From the NCBI RefSeq assembly GCF_000523235.1, contig NZ_CP006850.1:2232001-2296000 (forward strand): 64,000 nucleotides of DNA, written 5' to 3'. Source of the stretch: Nocardia nova SH22a. GTDB taxonomy: Bacteria; Actinomycetota; Actinomycetes; Mycobacteriales; Mycobacteriaceae. Each line of letters begins with the position of its first letter. The first letter of the stretch is position 1. Position numbers and translations under genes: made by a program. Under the pieces are notes generated by a model. The model was not told where the DNA came from. It did not search any database and saw only the letters and a program-made list of their open reading frames with translations. Shown here in pieces: positions 28,895 to 40,954 of the stretch.

Positions 28895-29416
28895 GTGCGC
28901 GCATCTGATCAGTTCGCGGATGTGACATGTGGTGTGGTGTACATCCACGCGTCACCGGCCGCGCTGTGCCCGCACATCGAATGGACGCTCTCTTCCACAC
29001 TCAAATCACCGGCATCGCTGCGCTGGACCGCGCAACCCGCGGCCTCGGGACAACTGCGCGCAACCACCGACTGGGTGGGCCCGGTCGGCACCGCCGGGCG
29101 AATTGCCGGAGCATTGCGGGATTGGCCCGCGCTGCATTTCGAGGTCACCGAGGATCCCTCCGAAGGCGTCGACGGCGAACGCTACAGTTTCGTCCCCGGC
29201 CTCGGATTGTGGTCGGGCGCGATGAGCGCCAACGGCGATGTGATGGTGGGTGAAATGCGATTGCGCGAAATCGTCCGCACCGCGCGCGGTCGCCACTCCG
29301 ACATCTCGGCGGCGATCGATCGTGCCCTCGGCACCGCCTGGGACGACCAGCTCGAACCCTTCCGCACCGGCGGTGAGGGCGCCGAGGTCACCTGGCTGCG
29401 CCGCGACGTCGGCTGA
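28895..29416 (+). CDS. DUF3145 domain-containing protein
   Basis: 173 residues from a GTG with GGAGG 7 nt upstream. The sequence matches the DUF3145 family of Actinobacteria (CGVVYIHASPAALCPHIEWTL; LHFEVTEDPSEGVDGERY; LGLWSGAMSANGDVMVGE). The function is not established. It often sits at the end of the FAS-II/accD cluster, as here, converging on accD6 with a shared terminator. Confidence 0.85.
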   Translation: MRASDQFADVTCGVVYIHASPAALCPHIEWTLSSTLKSPASLRWTAQPAASGQLRATTDWVGPVGTAGRIAGALRDWPALHFEVTEDPSEGVDGERYSFVPGLGLWSGAMSANGDVMVGEMRLREIVRTARGRHSDISAAIDRALGTAWDDQLEPFRTGGEGAEVTWLRRDVG

Positions 29417-29433
29417 ACGCACCCACGACATGG

Positions 29434-29460
29434 AAAAGGGCGGTCATCGACCGCCCTTTT
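29434..29460. terminator. Bidirectional rho-independent terminator
   Basis: A perfect 12-bp stem, AAAAGGGCGGTC with GACCGCCCTTTT, around a 3-base loop, with a T-run on each strand. It lies between the convergent DUF3145 and accD6 genes and can end both transcripts. Confidence 0.9.
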
Positions 29461-29478
29461 CGCTTGCCGCCGAACCGC

Positions 29479-30924
29479 TTACAGCGGAATGTTCTTGTTG
29501 TGGCTGGCCCGCGCCGGCGCCGACGCCAGCGCCGCCGCGATGATGGAACGGGTCCTGGCGGGATCGATGACCTGGTCGACGACCCCGATCGACACCGCCC
29601 GGCCGACACCGCCGGCGATGGCCTCGTGCTCGGCGGTCAGCCGGTCGATCAGGGCCTCGCGCTCCTCCTCGGGAGCCTTGGCGATGGCCTTCTTGTGCAG
29701 GATGCCGACCGCGGCCTTGGCGCCCATCACGGCGACCTCGGACTCCGGCCACGCGTACACGGCCGTCGCGCCCAGTGCGCGGGCGTTCATCGCGATGTAG
29801 GCGCCGCCGTAGATCTTCCGGGTCACCAGCGTCACCCGCGGAATACGGGCCTCGGCGAAGGCGTGCAGCAGTTTCGCGCCGCGGCGCACCACGCCCTCCC
29901 ATTCCATCCCGACGCCGGGCAGATAGCCGGGCACGTCGGTGACGACGACCATCGGAATGCCGAAGGAATTGCACAGCCGCACGAAACGCGCTGCCTTCTC
30001 GGCGGATTCGCTGGTGAGGCAGCCGCCCATGCGCAACGGGTTGTTGGCCAGCACGCCGACCGTGCGGCCGCCGAGACGACCCAGACCGGTGACGATGCTG
30101 CGCGCGTAACCGCCCTGCATCTCCTCGAAGGAGGATTCGTCCGCGCCGTCCGGGGAGGGGATCTTGTCGAGCAGTTCGCGCACGACCGGCTTGACGTCAT
30201 AAGCGCGCTTGGCCGAGGGCGGCAGCATCGCCTTGAGATCGACATCGCCGTGTTCGGCGGCGGACAGATCGAATTCGCCCTGTTCGGCGAACATCGACAC
30301 CAGACGGCGGCCGCGGTGCATCGCGTCGTTCTCGTCGTCGGCGACGATATGGCAGACCCCGGACTTCTTGCCGTGGGTGTCGGGACCACCGAGCGTGGCC
30401 ATGTCGACGTTCTCACCGGTGACCGACTTGACCACGTCCGGACCGGTCACGAAGACCCGGCCCTCGGGCGCCATGATGACGACATCGGTGAGAGCGGGAC
30501 CGTAGGCGGCGCCACCGGCGGCGAAGCCGACGACCACCGAAATCTGGGGGACCAGGCCCGATGCGCGGACCATGGCCTCGAACACGAGACCGACCGCATG
30601 CAGTGCCTCGACGCCCTCGGCCAGTCGCGCACCGCCGGAATGCCAGATGCCGACGACGGGGATGCGGGCGTCGATCGCGGTATCGATCGCGTTCACGATG
30701 TGCTTGCAGCCGTCGACACCCATGGCGCCGCCCATCACGGTCGCGTCCGAGCAGTAGGCCACGGTGCGGACACCGTCCACCTCACCGATGGCCGCGAGCA
30801 CGCCGGACTTGTCGCGCGGGTGCAGGGGAAGAACGGTTCCTGGATCGAAGAAGCGCTGCAGTCGGCCCAGGGGATCACGGGGATCGGCCGAGGCGTTCGC
30901 ATGCGCGGTGGCCGTGATGGTCAT
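29479..30924 (-). CDS. accD6: Acyl-CoA carboxylase beta (carboxyltransferase) subunit AccD6
   Basis: 481 residues with the two crotonase-like halves of a biotin-dependent carboxyltransferase: GIWHSGGARLAEGVEALH and FAAGGAAYGPALTD in the N-half, and DVPGYLPGVGMEWEGVVRRGAKLLHAF with KIYGGAYIAMN in the C-half. Together with a biotinylated alpha subunit encoded elsewhere it makes malonyl-CoA. Its place after kasA matches the mycobacterial fabD-acpM-kasA-kasB-accD6 cluster. The ATG has AGGAG upstream, and a strong hairpin precedes it, so expression may be uncoupled from kasA. Confidence 0.92.
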   Translation of the reverse strand: MTITATAHANASADPRDPLGRLQRFFDPGTVLPLHPRDKSGVLAAIGEVDGVRTVAYCSDATVMGGAMGVDGCKHIVNAIDTAIDARIPVVGIWHSGGARLAEGVEALHAVGLVFEAMVRASGLVPQISVVVGFAAGGAAYGPALTDVVIMAPEGRVFVTGPDVVKSVTGENVDMATLGGPDTHGKKSGVCHIVADDENDAMHRGRRLVSMFAEQGEFDLSAAEHGDVDLKAMLPPSAKRAYDVKPVVRELLDKIPSPDGADESSFEEMQGGYARSIVTGLGRLGGRTVGVLANNPLRMGGCLTSESAEKAARFVRLCNSFGIPMVVVTDVPGYLPGVGMEWEGVVRRGAKLLHAFAEARIPRVTLVTRKIYGGAYIAMNARALGATAVYAWPESEVAVMGAKAAVGILHKKAIAKAPEEEREALIDRLTAEHEAIAGGVGRAVSIGVVDQVIDPARTRSIIAAALASAPARASHNKNIPL

Positions 30925-30976
30925 CGCGTTGTCTCCTAGACAGACATGGAGTCGCTGACGCGGCTGCGAAAAAGGA

Positions 30977-31019
30977 AGCCCCGGCAGGACTTCGGAGGGG
31001 AGGAAGTCCCGCCGGGGCT
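30977..31019 (-). terminator. Terminator/attenuator hairpin between kasA and accD6
   Basis: A 17-bp stem with one mismatch (AGCCCCGGC-x-GGACTTC and its complement) and a 9-base loop, followed on the minus strand by TTCCTTTTT. It lies after kasA and 52 bp before the accD6 start, where it would lower read-through into accD6. Confidence 0.75.
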
Positions 31020-31058
31020 CGCTGAAGTTGTCGACCTACGTTGTCGACCGAGCGCGGA

Positions 31059-32309
31059 TCAGTACCGCCCGAACGCCAGCGCCACGTTGTGGCCGCCGAA
31101 GCCGAACGAGTTGTTGATCGCGTACTCGATGTCCTGGCGGCGTGCCTCACCGTGCACGACATCCAGGTCGATCTCCGGATCCTGGTTCTCCAGGTTCAGC
31201 GTGGGCGGCACGATGCCGTCACGGATGCTGAGCACTGTGAGCACCGACTCGAGGGCGCCGACGGCACCGATCGAGTGGCCCAGGGCGGACTTGGGCGCGT
31301 AGACCGAGGCGTGCGTGCCCACGGCCTTGTGGATCGCGTTCGCTTCCGCGGTGTCCCCGATCGGGGTGGCGGTCGCGTGCGCGTTGATGTGCGTGATGTC
31401 GGACTTGGTCAGTCCGGCGGTCTGCATGGCACGCTCGATGGCGCGTGCCGCACCGGCACCAGTGGGATCCGGCGCGACCAGGTGGAACGCGTCGGAGGTG
31501 ATACCGGCACCCAGCAGGCGGGCGTGAATGGTGGCCCCGCGTGCCTTGGCGTGCTCCTCGGTCTCGATGACCATCAGAGCGCCGGCCTCGCCGAAGACGA
31601 AGCCGTCCCGATCCTTGTCGAACGGCCGCGACGCGCCCTTGGGGTCGTCGTTGCGGGTGCTCATCGCACGCATCATGGAGAACGCGGCGATCGGGACATC
31701 GGAGATGTAGCCCTCGACACCGCCGGTGACGACCATGTCGGCGTCACCCATGACGATCATCCGCCATGCGTTGGCGATGCCTTCCGATCCCGACGAACAC
31801 GCCGACACCGGGGTGACCACTCCCGCCTTGGCCCCCAGTTCGAGGCCAACGACAGCGGACGGCCCGTTCGGCATGACCATCTGAACGGCCAGCGGCGAGA
31901 TCTTGCGGTAGCCACCGTTCTTCAGCTTGTCCACCGAGTCGATCAGAGCGTCGCCGCCGCCGAGGCCGGTGCCGATCGCCACGCCCAGGCGCTCGGTGTC
32001 GACTTCGGGGCTGCCGGCGTTCTTCCACACCTCACGGCCCAGCACTGTGGCCAGCCGCTCGACATAGGCCATACGGCGGATCTCGACCCTGCTGAGCAGA
32101 GTGTCCGGCGAAACCTTCAGATGGCCGCCGATGCGGACCGGGAGGTCGTATTCCTCGATGAAGGAATCCTCGAGAACGTCGATACCGCTCTCGCCGTTGA
32201 GGAGTCCCTTCCACGTCGCATCGACGTCACCGGCGATCGACGTGGTCGCCGCGAGACTGGTGACGACTACGTTCGGGAAGTTCCCGTTCAAGGTGGAAGG
32301 AGTGGTCAC
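31059..32309 (-). CDS. kasA: Beta-ketoacyl-ACP synthase KasA
   Basis: 416 residues, the same length as M. tuberculosis KasA and very similar to it. The catalytic triad falls at the same numbers: Cys171 ([10 protein letters not shown]), His311 ([11 protein letters not shown]) and His345 ([10 protein letters not shown]). NAHATAT replaces the usual NAHGTAT. It elongates AcpM-bound acyl chains in FAS-II, the precursor pathway of mycolic acids. There is no adjacent kasB, unlike in mycobacteria. It starts 12 bp after acpM. Confidence 0.93.
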   Translation of the reverse strand: MTTPSTLNGNFPNVVVTSLAATTSIAGDVDATWKGLLNGESGIDVLEDSFIEEYDLPVRIGGHLKVSPDTLLSRVEIRRMAYVERLATVLGREVWKNAGSPEVDTERLGVAIGTGLGGGDALIDSVDKLKNGGYRKISPLAVQMVMPNGPSAVVGLELGAKAGVVTPVSACSSGSEGIANAWRMIVMGDADMVVTGGVEGYISDVPIAAFSMMRAMSTRNDDPKGASRPFDKDRDGFVFGEAGALMVIETEEHAKARGATIHARLLGAGITSDAFHLVAPDPTGAGAARAIERAMQTAGLTKSDITHINAHATATPIGDTAEANAIHKAVGTHASVYAPKSALGHSIGAVGALESVLTVLSIRDGIVPPTLNLENQDPEIDLDVVHGEARRQDIEYAINNSFGFGGHNVALAFGRY

Positions 32310-32321
32310 GGTACCGGCCCT

Positions 32322-32624
32322 TTACTCGCCGGCGCCGAACTTGGCCTTGAGCTCGGCGGCCGCCTCGGAGTTCTCGGCCTCGAGCTTCTGGATGTAGGTG
32401 ACGGCGTCACCCACGGTCTTCAGGCTGGCCAGGTCCTCGTCCGGGATCTTCACCCCGTACTGATCCTCCAGCTGCACGGCGATCTCGACCAGCGACAGCG
32501 AGTCGATGTCCAGGTCGTCGACGAAGGCCTTGTCGATCGTGACCTCGGAGGGCTCGATACCGGTCACCTCTTCGATGATCTTGCCGATCTCTTCGACGAT
32601 CTGTTCCTGGGTCAGAGCGGCCAC
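32322..32624 (-). CDS. acpM: Meromycolate-type acyl carrier protein AcpM
   Basis: 100 residues, acidic and four-helical. The phosphopantetheine serine is Ser42 in DIDSLSLVE. A helical C-terminal extension (about residues 82-100, LEAENSEAAAELKAKFG) marks it as AcpM rather than a general ACP, though the tail is shorter than in M. tuberculosis. It carries growing chains between FabD, KasA and the FAS-II reductases. Confidence 0.92.
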   Translation of the reverse strand: MAALTQEQIVEEIGKIIEEVTGIEPSEVTIDKAFVDDLDIDSLSLVEIAVQLEDQYGVKIPDEDLASLKTVGDAVTYIQKLEAENSEAAAELKAKFGAGE

Positions 32625-32753
32625 TTCGTGGCTCCCTTCTTGTTCTCTCGTTGGTCCGATGTGATTCGGAGGTCCGATTGTTTTTTCGGTACGAGGTGGG
32701 CGAACGTTTCGCCTACCCGCTCACGGCCGCAACACTGCGCACCGCGAGGAAAG

Positions 32754-33671
32754 CTAACCGGTTGCCGACAGCTCGACAAACGCGGGGATGTTCTCGGGGG
32801 TCTTCAGCGCCAGATTCGGGGTGCCCTTGAGCTCCCGTTTGGCGATGCCGACCAGAGTTCCGGCCGGTGGCAGCTCGGCCACCGCGGAGACTCCTGCCAC
32901 GCGAACGGTCTCGGTGCACAGATCCCACCGGACCGGCCGGGTGACCTGTGCTGCGAGCTTCTCCATGGCGTCTTTGCCGGAGGTGACCGGTTTGCCGTCG
33001 AAGTTCGACAGCAGTGTCCGGATCGGCTCGTCGGGGACCACCATCTGGGAGATGGCCTCCGCCACCGCGTCCTGGGCGGGTGCCATGAACGAGGTGTGGA
33101 ACGCTCCGGCGACGGGCAGGGCACGAACACGCGCCTTCTCGGGCGGATTCGCGGCCAGCTCCGCCAGCGCGTCCAGTCGGCCTGCCGCCACGATCTGCCC
33201 CGCCGCATTGCGATTGGCGGGGGTGAGATCGAGTTCGGCGAGCCGGTCGAGCACGGCGGCCTCATCACCACCGAGCACGGCGGACATGCCGGTCGGTACC
33301 AGCGCACACGCCTTGGCCATCTCCGCACCGCGAATCGCGGCGAGTTTCACCGCGTCATCGGGGGAGATGACACCGGCGACGGCTGCGGCGGCGAACTCGC
33401 CGACCGAATGTCCGGCGACGATCGTATCGGCCGGAACCGATCCGTGCGGGATCTCGGCGAAAGCGAGCAGCGCGGCGGCGACCACGAGCGGCTGGGTCAC
33501 CGCGGTATCGGTGATCTCCTCCGCGGTGGCGGTGGTGCCGAGTTGCAGCAGGTCCAGGCCCGCGGCCTTGGACCACAATTCGATACGGTCACGCGCGCCG
33601 GGAAGGTCGAGCCATGGCGCGAGCATGCCGGGTGTCTGGGAGCCCTGTCCTGGGGCGAACAACGCGATCAC
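32754..33671 (-). CDS. fabD: Malonyl-CoA:ACP transacylase FabD
   Basis: 305 residues from a GTG. GQGSQ at the N-terminus, the nucleophile Ser89 in GHSVGE and the catalytic His192 in GAFHTSFM are intact. It loads malonyl groups onto AcpM for KasA. A 129-bp gap before acpM could hold a second promoter. Upstream in-frame codons give a basic, unlikely N-terminus, so the GTG next to IALFAPGQG is chosen. Confidence 0.92.
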   Translation of the reverse strand: MIALFAPGQGSQTPGMLAPWLDLPGARDRIELWSKAAGLDLLQLGTTATAEEITDTAVTQPLVVAAALLAFAEIPHGSVPADTIVAGHSVGEFAAAAVAGVISPDDAVKLAAIRGAEMAKACALVPTGMSAVLGGDEAAVLDRLAELDLTPANRNAAGQIVAAGRLDALAELAANPPEKARVRALPVAGAFHTSFMAPAQDAVAEAISQMVVPDEPIRTLLSNFDGKPVTSGKDAMEKLAAQVTRPVRWDLCTETVRVAGVSAVAELPPAGTLVGIAKRELKGTPNLALKTPENIPAFVELSATG

Positions 33672-33799
33672 GTCTCTAACAAAACACCGTAAGAGGGCTC
33701 TGAGGAGATGTCGACGCCGATGAAGCTTGCGGACCGCTTTTGTGCGGACCCCACAAAAGTCCACGTGGCTTGTCCTGATCGACCGATTCCTCGGATGCG

Positions 33800-35128
33800 T
33801 TACAGCCGATCTTCCGAGAAAGGTGCGGATGAGTCCTCTGGTGCGGATGTTGACGGTTCGTTACGTGTTCGTGTCAAACGACCTACTGTGGCCGCGATAC
33901 GGAGCACGTAGGCATCACGAGGATTCATCGGATCACGGCCGGTGACTTCGGCGATGCGCTTGAGTCGATAGCGGACCGTATTTGGATGAACGAACAGCTG
34001 ACGCGCACACGTCTCGACTGCTCCGCCGCAGTCGAGGTAGGCGTCGAGAGTGTCCGACAGGGCCGACCCGGCGGCGGCCAACGGTAGCACAAGATACTCG
34101 TTCAGAGCCTCGACCGCAGCCCGGTCGCCGAGCAGGGCTCGTTCGGGCAGCAATTCGGCCGCGTGCACAGGTCGCGGCGCCGCTCGCCAGCCGACCACGG
34201 CCTCCATCCCGGCCATCGCCTCCACCGCGCTGACATGGGCGGCCGACAGCGCCCGCATGGTCGGCCCGATCACCACGGGACCCTCGGAGAAGGTCTCCGC
34301 GAGCAGATCCATCAGGAACGGCGACGGGTATCCGGTATCGCCGAGATTGCCGCTGACCACCATCACCAGCCGGGAGCCCTGCACCACGGCCAGCGCCGCG
34401 CGGCCGTGCCGGGCGGCGATGGTGTGCACCGAACCGGCAACGGCCACTTGGTCTTTCGGTGGCGTGCCGACGAGCACGGTGGCGGGGGCGGTGGCATCCC
34501 AGCTCAGCGTCGCCGCCCGCGACAGCATCTCCGGGCCGGTGTCCCCGCGCACCACCGCGTCGACGACCAGGGCCTCGAGGCGGGTGTCCCAGGCGCCGCG
34601 CGATTCGGCCGCGCTGGCGTAGACCGAGGCCGCGGCGAAACCCAGTTCGCGGCCGTAGCGCAGCACCGCCTCGGTGAGCGCCACCAGCTGCCGGTCGTTG
34701 CGGGCCAGCGCCGGCAGCCACTGTTCGAAGAACTCCATCGCGACCCGGACCATGTCCACGGTCTGGCGCAGGGTCAGGCGGCGGGCCAGATCCTGCGGGA
34801 TCACCTGGAAGGCGTCCAGGCTGAAGCGGATATCGCTTTCCGGATCCTGCAACCACTCCAGGAAGTTCACCACCGCGGTCTGCACCAGCATCTGCACACC
34901 GGCCCGCTGGGCGGCGTCCAGATCGCCGAAGAACGGCAGCCGGTCCTCCATCGAGGCGATGGCCTCCGTGGACAGCCGCCCGGAGAATTGCTTCACCCGT
35001 TTGAGCAGCGTGTCCGGCAGCGGATCGCGGTTCTGCCGATTGGGGGACAGCGCTCCCGTCGGCAGGTAGACCTCGTGCTCGGACGACCCCTCGGAAACCC
35101 GGCGGGGCCGCGGCGGTTTACGTTCCAC
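33800..35128 (-). CDS. mabR: PucR-type regulator MabR
   Basis: 442 residues. The C-terminus holds the PucR helix-turn-helix (GGAVETCARQLFVHPNTVRYRL, about residues 378-399) and the central part a GGDEF-like/CdaR regulatory region. Its place between aceE and fabD is that of Rv2242/MabR, which controls the fabD-acpM-kasA-accD6 operon of mycobacteria in response to long-chain acyl-CoA. No clear Shine-Dalgarno precedes the GTG. The C-terminal tail beyond the HTH is Ser/Glu-rich. Confidence 0.88.
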   Translation of the reverse strand: MERKPPRPRRVSEGSSEHEVYLPTGALSPNRQNRDPLPDTLLKRVKQFSGRLSTEAIASMEDRLPFFGDLDAAQRAGVQMLVQTAVVNFLEWLQDPESDIRFSLDAFQVIPQDLARRLTLRQTVDMVRVAMEFFEQWLPALARNDRQLVALTEAVLRYGRELGFAAASVYASAAESRGAWDTRLEALVVDAVVRGDTGPEMLSRAATLSWDATAPATVLVGTPPKDQVAVAGSVHTIAARHGRAALAVVQGSRLVMVVSGNLGDTGYPSPFLMDLLAETFSEGPVVIGPTMRALSAAHVSAVEAMAGMEAVVGWRAAPRPVHAAELLPERALLGDRAAVEALNEYLVLPLAAAGSALSDTLDAYLDCGGAVETCARQLFVHPNTVRYRLKRIAEVTGRDPMNPRDAYVLRIAATVGRLTRTRNEPSTSAPEDSSAPFSEDRL

Positions 35129-35238
35129 TGTTCAATAGTCCGTCATCGCGCTGGTAGGAATCTGCGAGCCCCCGGTGGGGACGCGATGTCGCGCCCGGAG
35201 CGGGGCGCGACCGGCGCTCGCCGATCGCGCCCCGTGGG

Positions 35239-38154
<2,916 letters not shown>

Positions 38155-38393
38155 AATCAATGCTCCTCGTACAGGGGGTGGACAAGCTGATGGCTCTAAC
38201 CCCGGACGGCACCGCTGGTGTGCGGGCCATCCGTCGCTCACGGTTTGGGGCGCACCTCACATCCTTGTCGATGATGCGTCCCAGGTCATCATCGCAGCCG
38301 CAAATCCAGTACCGTTCCCTAGGCTGTCGATGCCCGATGGGCGATCGGCCGAACGACATTCTTTTTCGAACTGCTCGAGAAGCGGGGAGGACG

Positions 38394-38951
38394 ATGAAAC
38401 TGCTGAACCCACGTGGGTTCGGGCTGATGTGCGCGGCCCTGGCGGTCGGCACGGGACTGGTGGTGGCGGGTTGCTCCACCGCCGTCCAGGGAACCGCGAC
38501 GGTGAACCAGACCGACGCCGCGGCGTATCGGACCGAGATGGCGGCGTCGTCGGCGGCGGCCGCGTCGTCGAAAAAGGCTGCCGCGCAGACGAAGGCGGTC
38601 GGCGACAACTGCACACCGTTCCGTGAGACCACCGGTCCCGCGGTCACGAAGTACAACGACTTCGTCGACGCGCACGATGCGAACGCACCGGACCAGGACG
38701 CCAAGCGCGACGACGCCGCTCAGACGCTCGAGGACGCCGCCAAGACCGTCGAGGGCCGCGTCTCCGGTTCGGGCGACGCGCTACCGCCGGATCTGTCGCA
38801 GAAACTCACCGAATATGTCAACGCCGCACGCGAATTGGCGGCCGAATCGCGCAAGATGACCTACACCGCACCCGTCGGTACCCTCAACGACGCCAGCAAG
38901 CGGGTCAACGACGCACTCAATACCGTCCGGACCGCATGCCCCGCGCGATAA
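38394..38951 (+). CDS. Putative lipoprotein
   Basis: 185 residues. A signal peptide with an n-region (MKLLNPRG), a hydrophobic core and the lipobox VAGC puts the lipidated Cys at residue 27. The mature part is Ala-, Asp- and Lys-rich and helical, with two more cysteines near residue 73 and near the end that could form a disulfide. It stands divergent from aceE in the position held by Rv2240c in M. tuberculosis; orthology is by position only. GGAGG lies 4 nt before the ATG. Function unknown. Confidence 0.8.
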   Translation: MKLLNPRGFGLMCAALAVGTGLVVAGCSTAVQGTATVNQTDAAAYRTEMAASSAAAASSKKAAAQTKAVGDNCTPFRETTGPAVTKYNDFVDAHDANAPDQDAKRDDAAQTLEDAAKTVEGRVSGSGDALPPDLSQKLTEYVNAARELAAESRKMTYTAPVGTLNDASKRVNDALNTVRTACPAR

Positions 38952-39116
38952 CGGCATCCGGCCCGCTCAGCGCCCTGCCGGGTGGGTCCGCACGGTTCGC
39001 GACGAGGCAATCATCTGCGACATTTCGGAGGTTATTCAGCCGATCGGCTTGCGTTGCGGCCGATAACCATGTTCGCTTGCAACTATCTGTTGTCGGGAGT
39101 TGAGGAGGACACCACC

Positions 39117-39539
39117 GTGGTCGCCGCGGCGGACGCGCAGAACTACGCTCAGAAGCTTGGCATTGCTCACGGAATGGTGGTTCAGGAGCTGGGCTGGGAC
39201 GAAGACACCTCGGACGAACTGCGTTCGTCGATCGAGGAGGAGATCGGATCCGAGCTGCTCGACGAGGACACCGACGAAGTCATCGACGTCGTCATGCTCT
39301 GGTGGCGTGACGGAGACGGTGATCTGGTCGACGAGCTGATGGACGCCATCGGACCGCTCGCCGAGGACGGTGTGGTGTGGGTGCTGACCCCCAAGACCGG
39401 TGAACCCGGCCATGTCGATCCCAGTGAGATCGCCGAATCGGCCCCCACGGCGGGGCTGACGTCGACCACTCCGGTGAGCCTCGGAACCTGGACGGGCACC
39501 AAGCTGATGCAGCCCAAGACGCCCTCGAAACAGCGCTGA
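39117..39539 (+). CDS. DUF3052 domain-containing protein
   Basis: 140 residues from a GTG with GAGGAGG 8 nt upstream, and very like Rv2239c. Typical blocks are AQKLGIAHGMVVQELGWDED, EVIDVVMLWWRDGDGDLVDEL and GVVWVLTPKTGEPGHV. An ATG 48 bp upstream is in frame, but the family begins here. The family is restricted to Actinobacteria and acidic; its function is unknown. It sits 79 bp before ahpE, likely cotranscribed. Confidence 0.87.
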   Translation: MVAAADAQNYAQKLGIAHGMVVQELGWDEDTSDELRSSIEEEIGSELLDEDTDEVIDVVMLWWRDGDGDLVDELMDAIGPLAEDGVVWVLTPKTGEPGHVDPSEIAESAPTAGLTSTTPVSLGTWTGTKLMQPKTPSKQR

Positions 39540-39618
39540 TCCATCGCGTGACTACAGTTTCGCAGGGGCGGCCACCGAGTTCGGGAACAGCCCGCCGTCG
39601 AAGACAGGAGGACTGCGC

Positions 39619-40083
39619 ATGCCACTCGAAGTAGGCACGGCCGCACCGGATTTCACGCTGAAGGATCAGAACAACCAGGACGTGAGCCTGTCCGACTACC
39701 GGGGCAGCAAGAACGTCCTGATCGTGTTCTACCCGCTGGCGTTCACCGGCATCTGTCAGGGCGAACTCTGCAAGGTCCGCGACGAGCTGCCGAAGTTCCA
39801 GAACGACAACGCCGAGATCCTCGCCATCTCCGTCGGCCCGCCGCCCACCCACAAGATCTGGGCGGCCGAACAGGGCTACACCTTCCCCCTGTTGTCCGAC
39901 TTCTGGCCGCACGGCGCGGTCACTCAGACCTACGGTGTCTTCAACGACAAGACCGGTTTCCCCAACCGCGGCACCTTCGTCATCGACAAGGACGGAATCA
40001 TCCGCTTCGCCGAGATGAACGGCCCCGGAGAACCCCGTGACCAGGCGGCTTGGGAGAAAGCGCTCACTGCGCTAGATTCTTGA
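39619..40083 (+). CDS. ahpE: Peroxiredoxin AhpE
   Basis: 154 residues, about the length of M. tuberculosis AhpE. The peroxidatic Cys46 is in PLAFTGICQGEL, with conserved VGPPPTHKIWA and LLSDFWPHGAV. It reduces peroxides and peroxynitrite in the cytoplasm. A second cysteine, Cys51, follows in a C-x4-C pattern; the M. tuberculosis protein has Asp there and is a 1-Cys enzyme. AGGAGG lies before the ATG. Confidence 0.92.
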   Translation: MPLEVGTAAPDFTLKDQNNQDVSLSDYRGSKNVLIVFYPLAFTGICQGELCKVRDELPKFQNDNAEILAISVGPPPTHKIWAAEQGYTFPLLSDFWPHGAVTQTYGVFNDKTGFPNRGTFVIDKDGIIRFAEMNGPGEPRDQAAWEKALTALDS

Positions 40084-40162
40084 ACCGCCGCCCGATCACC
40101 CGGACACCCGGAGGATCACCCGGCAGACACCATCTTCACCGCCCGCCCGGCCGGTGAAGTCC

Positions 40163-40234
40163 GGGCGTATAGCTCAGTGGTAGAGCTCTGGTTTTACACA
40201 CCAGCGGTCGGGGGTTCGAACCCCTCTGCGCCCA
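40163..40234 (+). tRNA. tRNA-Val (TAC anticodon)
   Basis: 72 nt. Acceptor GGGCGTA pairs with TGCGCCC (one G-U), the anticodon stem CTGGT/ACCAG holds loop TTTACAC, and the T arm GGGGG-TTCGAAC-CCCTC has one G-U. Discriminator A; no CCA encoded. The island described below starts after it, and tRNA 3' ends are common integration sites. Confidence 0.94.
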
Positions 40235-40251
40235 CCCAGAGAGCCTTATTG

Positions 40252-40276
40252 GAACCAGCGTGCGCTGGTTCTTTTC
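40252..40276 (+). terminator. Rho-independent terminator after tRNA-Val
   Basis: Stem GAACCAGCG/CGCTGGTTC with a 2-base TG loop, followed by TTTT. Confidence 0.85.
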
Positions 40277-40789
40277 CGGTCCCGTGCGGTCTCCCTGAGC
40301 TGCGCGGACGTATTCCGCAGCAGTTTCGATCGCGTGCAGCGCCGTGGAGGTCGGCGAAGACGGAGTGCAAGAGGTCTGCGAGTGGTGAGTGGATGTGGAT
40401 GTGGGAGTGGGGGTTATGGGCGTGAGTGGAATATGGGGTGAGTGTGTAGTGGGTGTGAAGTGTGTGGGTGATGAGTGTGTGGGGTAATGGTGAGGAGGGT
40501 GATGGGGGCGATCGTCCGCGGTCTGGCGGGTATCGGGACAGGGCATAGGTGGGTGACCGGCGAGAGCGAGTCCGATGACGAATCCGACGATGAAAGTCAG
40601 CAGGTCGTGCATACGACGCGCAGAACCCTCGGCTGGGACACACCAGCCGAGCGCGTCCACGTTGATGATGGACCCGCCATCGGCCGTGTCATCGGGGTGC
40701 CCATCAGCGATGACAGTCGGAATGCGCCCTCGCGGCCCAGCCCCCGGCTACCTCCGGTGACGACGGCGACCTTTCCGGTCAGATCGGAC
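40277..40789. repeat. Non-coding region with GT/GA-rich simple sequence
   Basis: From about 40380 to 40520 the plus strand is nearly all G, T and A, with irregular GTGAGTGG, GTGGGTGT and GGTGATG units and few cytosines, unlike the surroundings. The minus strand would encode a His/Pro/Thr-rich repeat after a short hydrophobic start; I do not accept this as a gene. The rest of the interval holds nothing I recognise. Confidence 0.55.
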
Positions 40790-40954
40790 TCAGGTATTCG
40801 GACCGATTCCCAGCTTTGCGAACGCGGCCTCCCGCAGTCGCGGCAGATGACCGCTCGGGAAGATGTCCGGCGCTGGTTTGTAGTCCTTGAGGAGCTTCTT
40901 AGCGAGCGTCACCTCGCGCACTTCGGTAGGCCCGTCAACCAACGCCCATACAAA
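40790..40954 (-). pseudogene. C-terminal remnant of an acyl-CoA dehydrogenase
   Basis: About 55 residues reading ALVDGPTEVREVTLAKKLLK and then a tail ending before TAA-type stop at 40790. The 'DGP-x-EV-x-x-x-T-A-K' motif is the end of acyl-CoA dehydrogenases. Sequence upstream in the same frame has no resemblance to the family, so the 5' part is missing. The break near 40955 may be the left border of the island. Confidence 0.6.

Noticed and set aside
40136..40660. Minus-strand frame starting with a hydrophobic helix (MHDLLTFIVGFVIGL...) and then a His/Pro/Thr repeat
   Set aside because: The start looks like a small membrane protein, but the rest is translation of the simple-sequence tract and then of the tRNA-Val gene. 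Conservation data would be needed to accept it.
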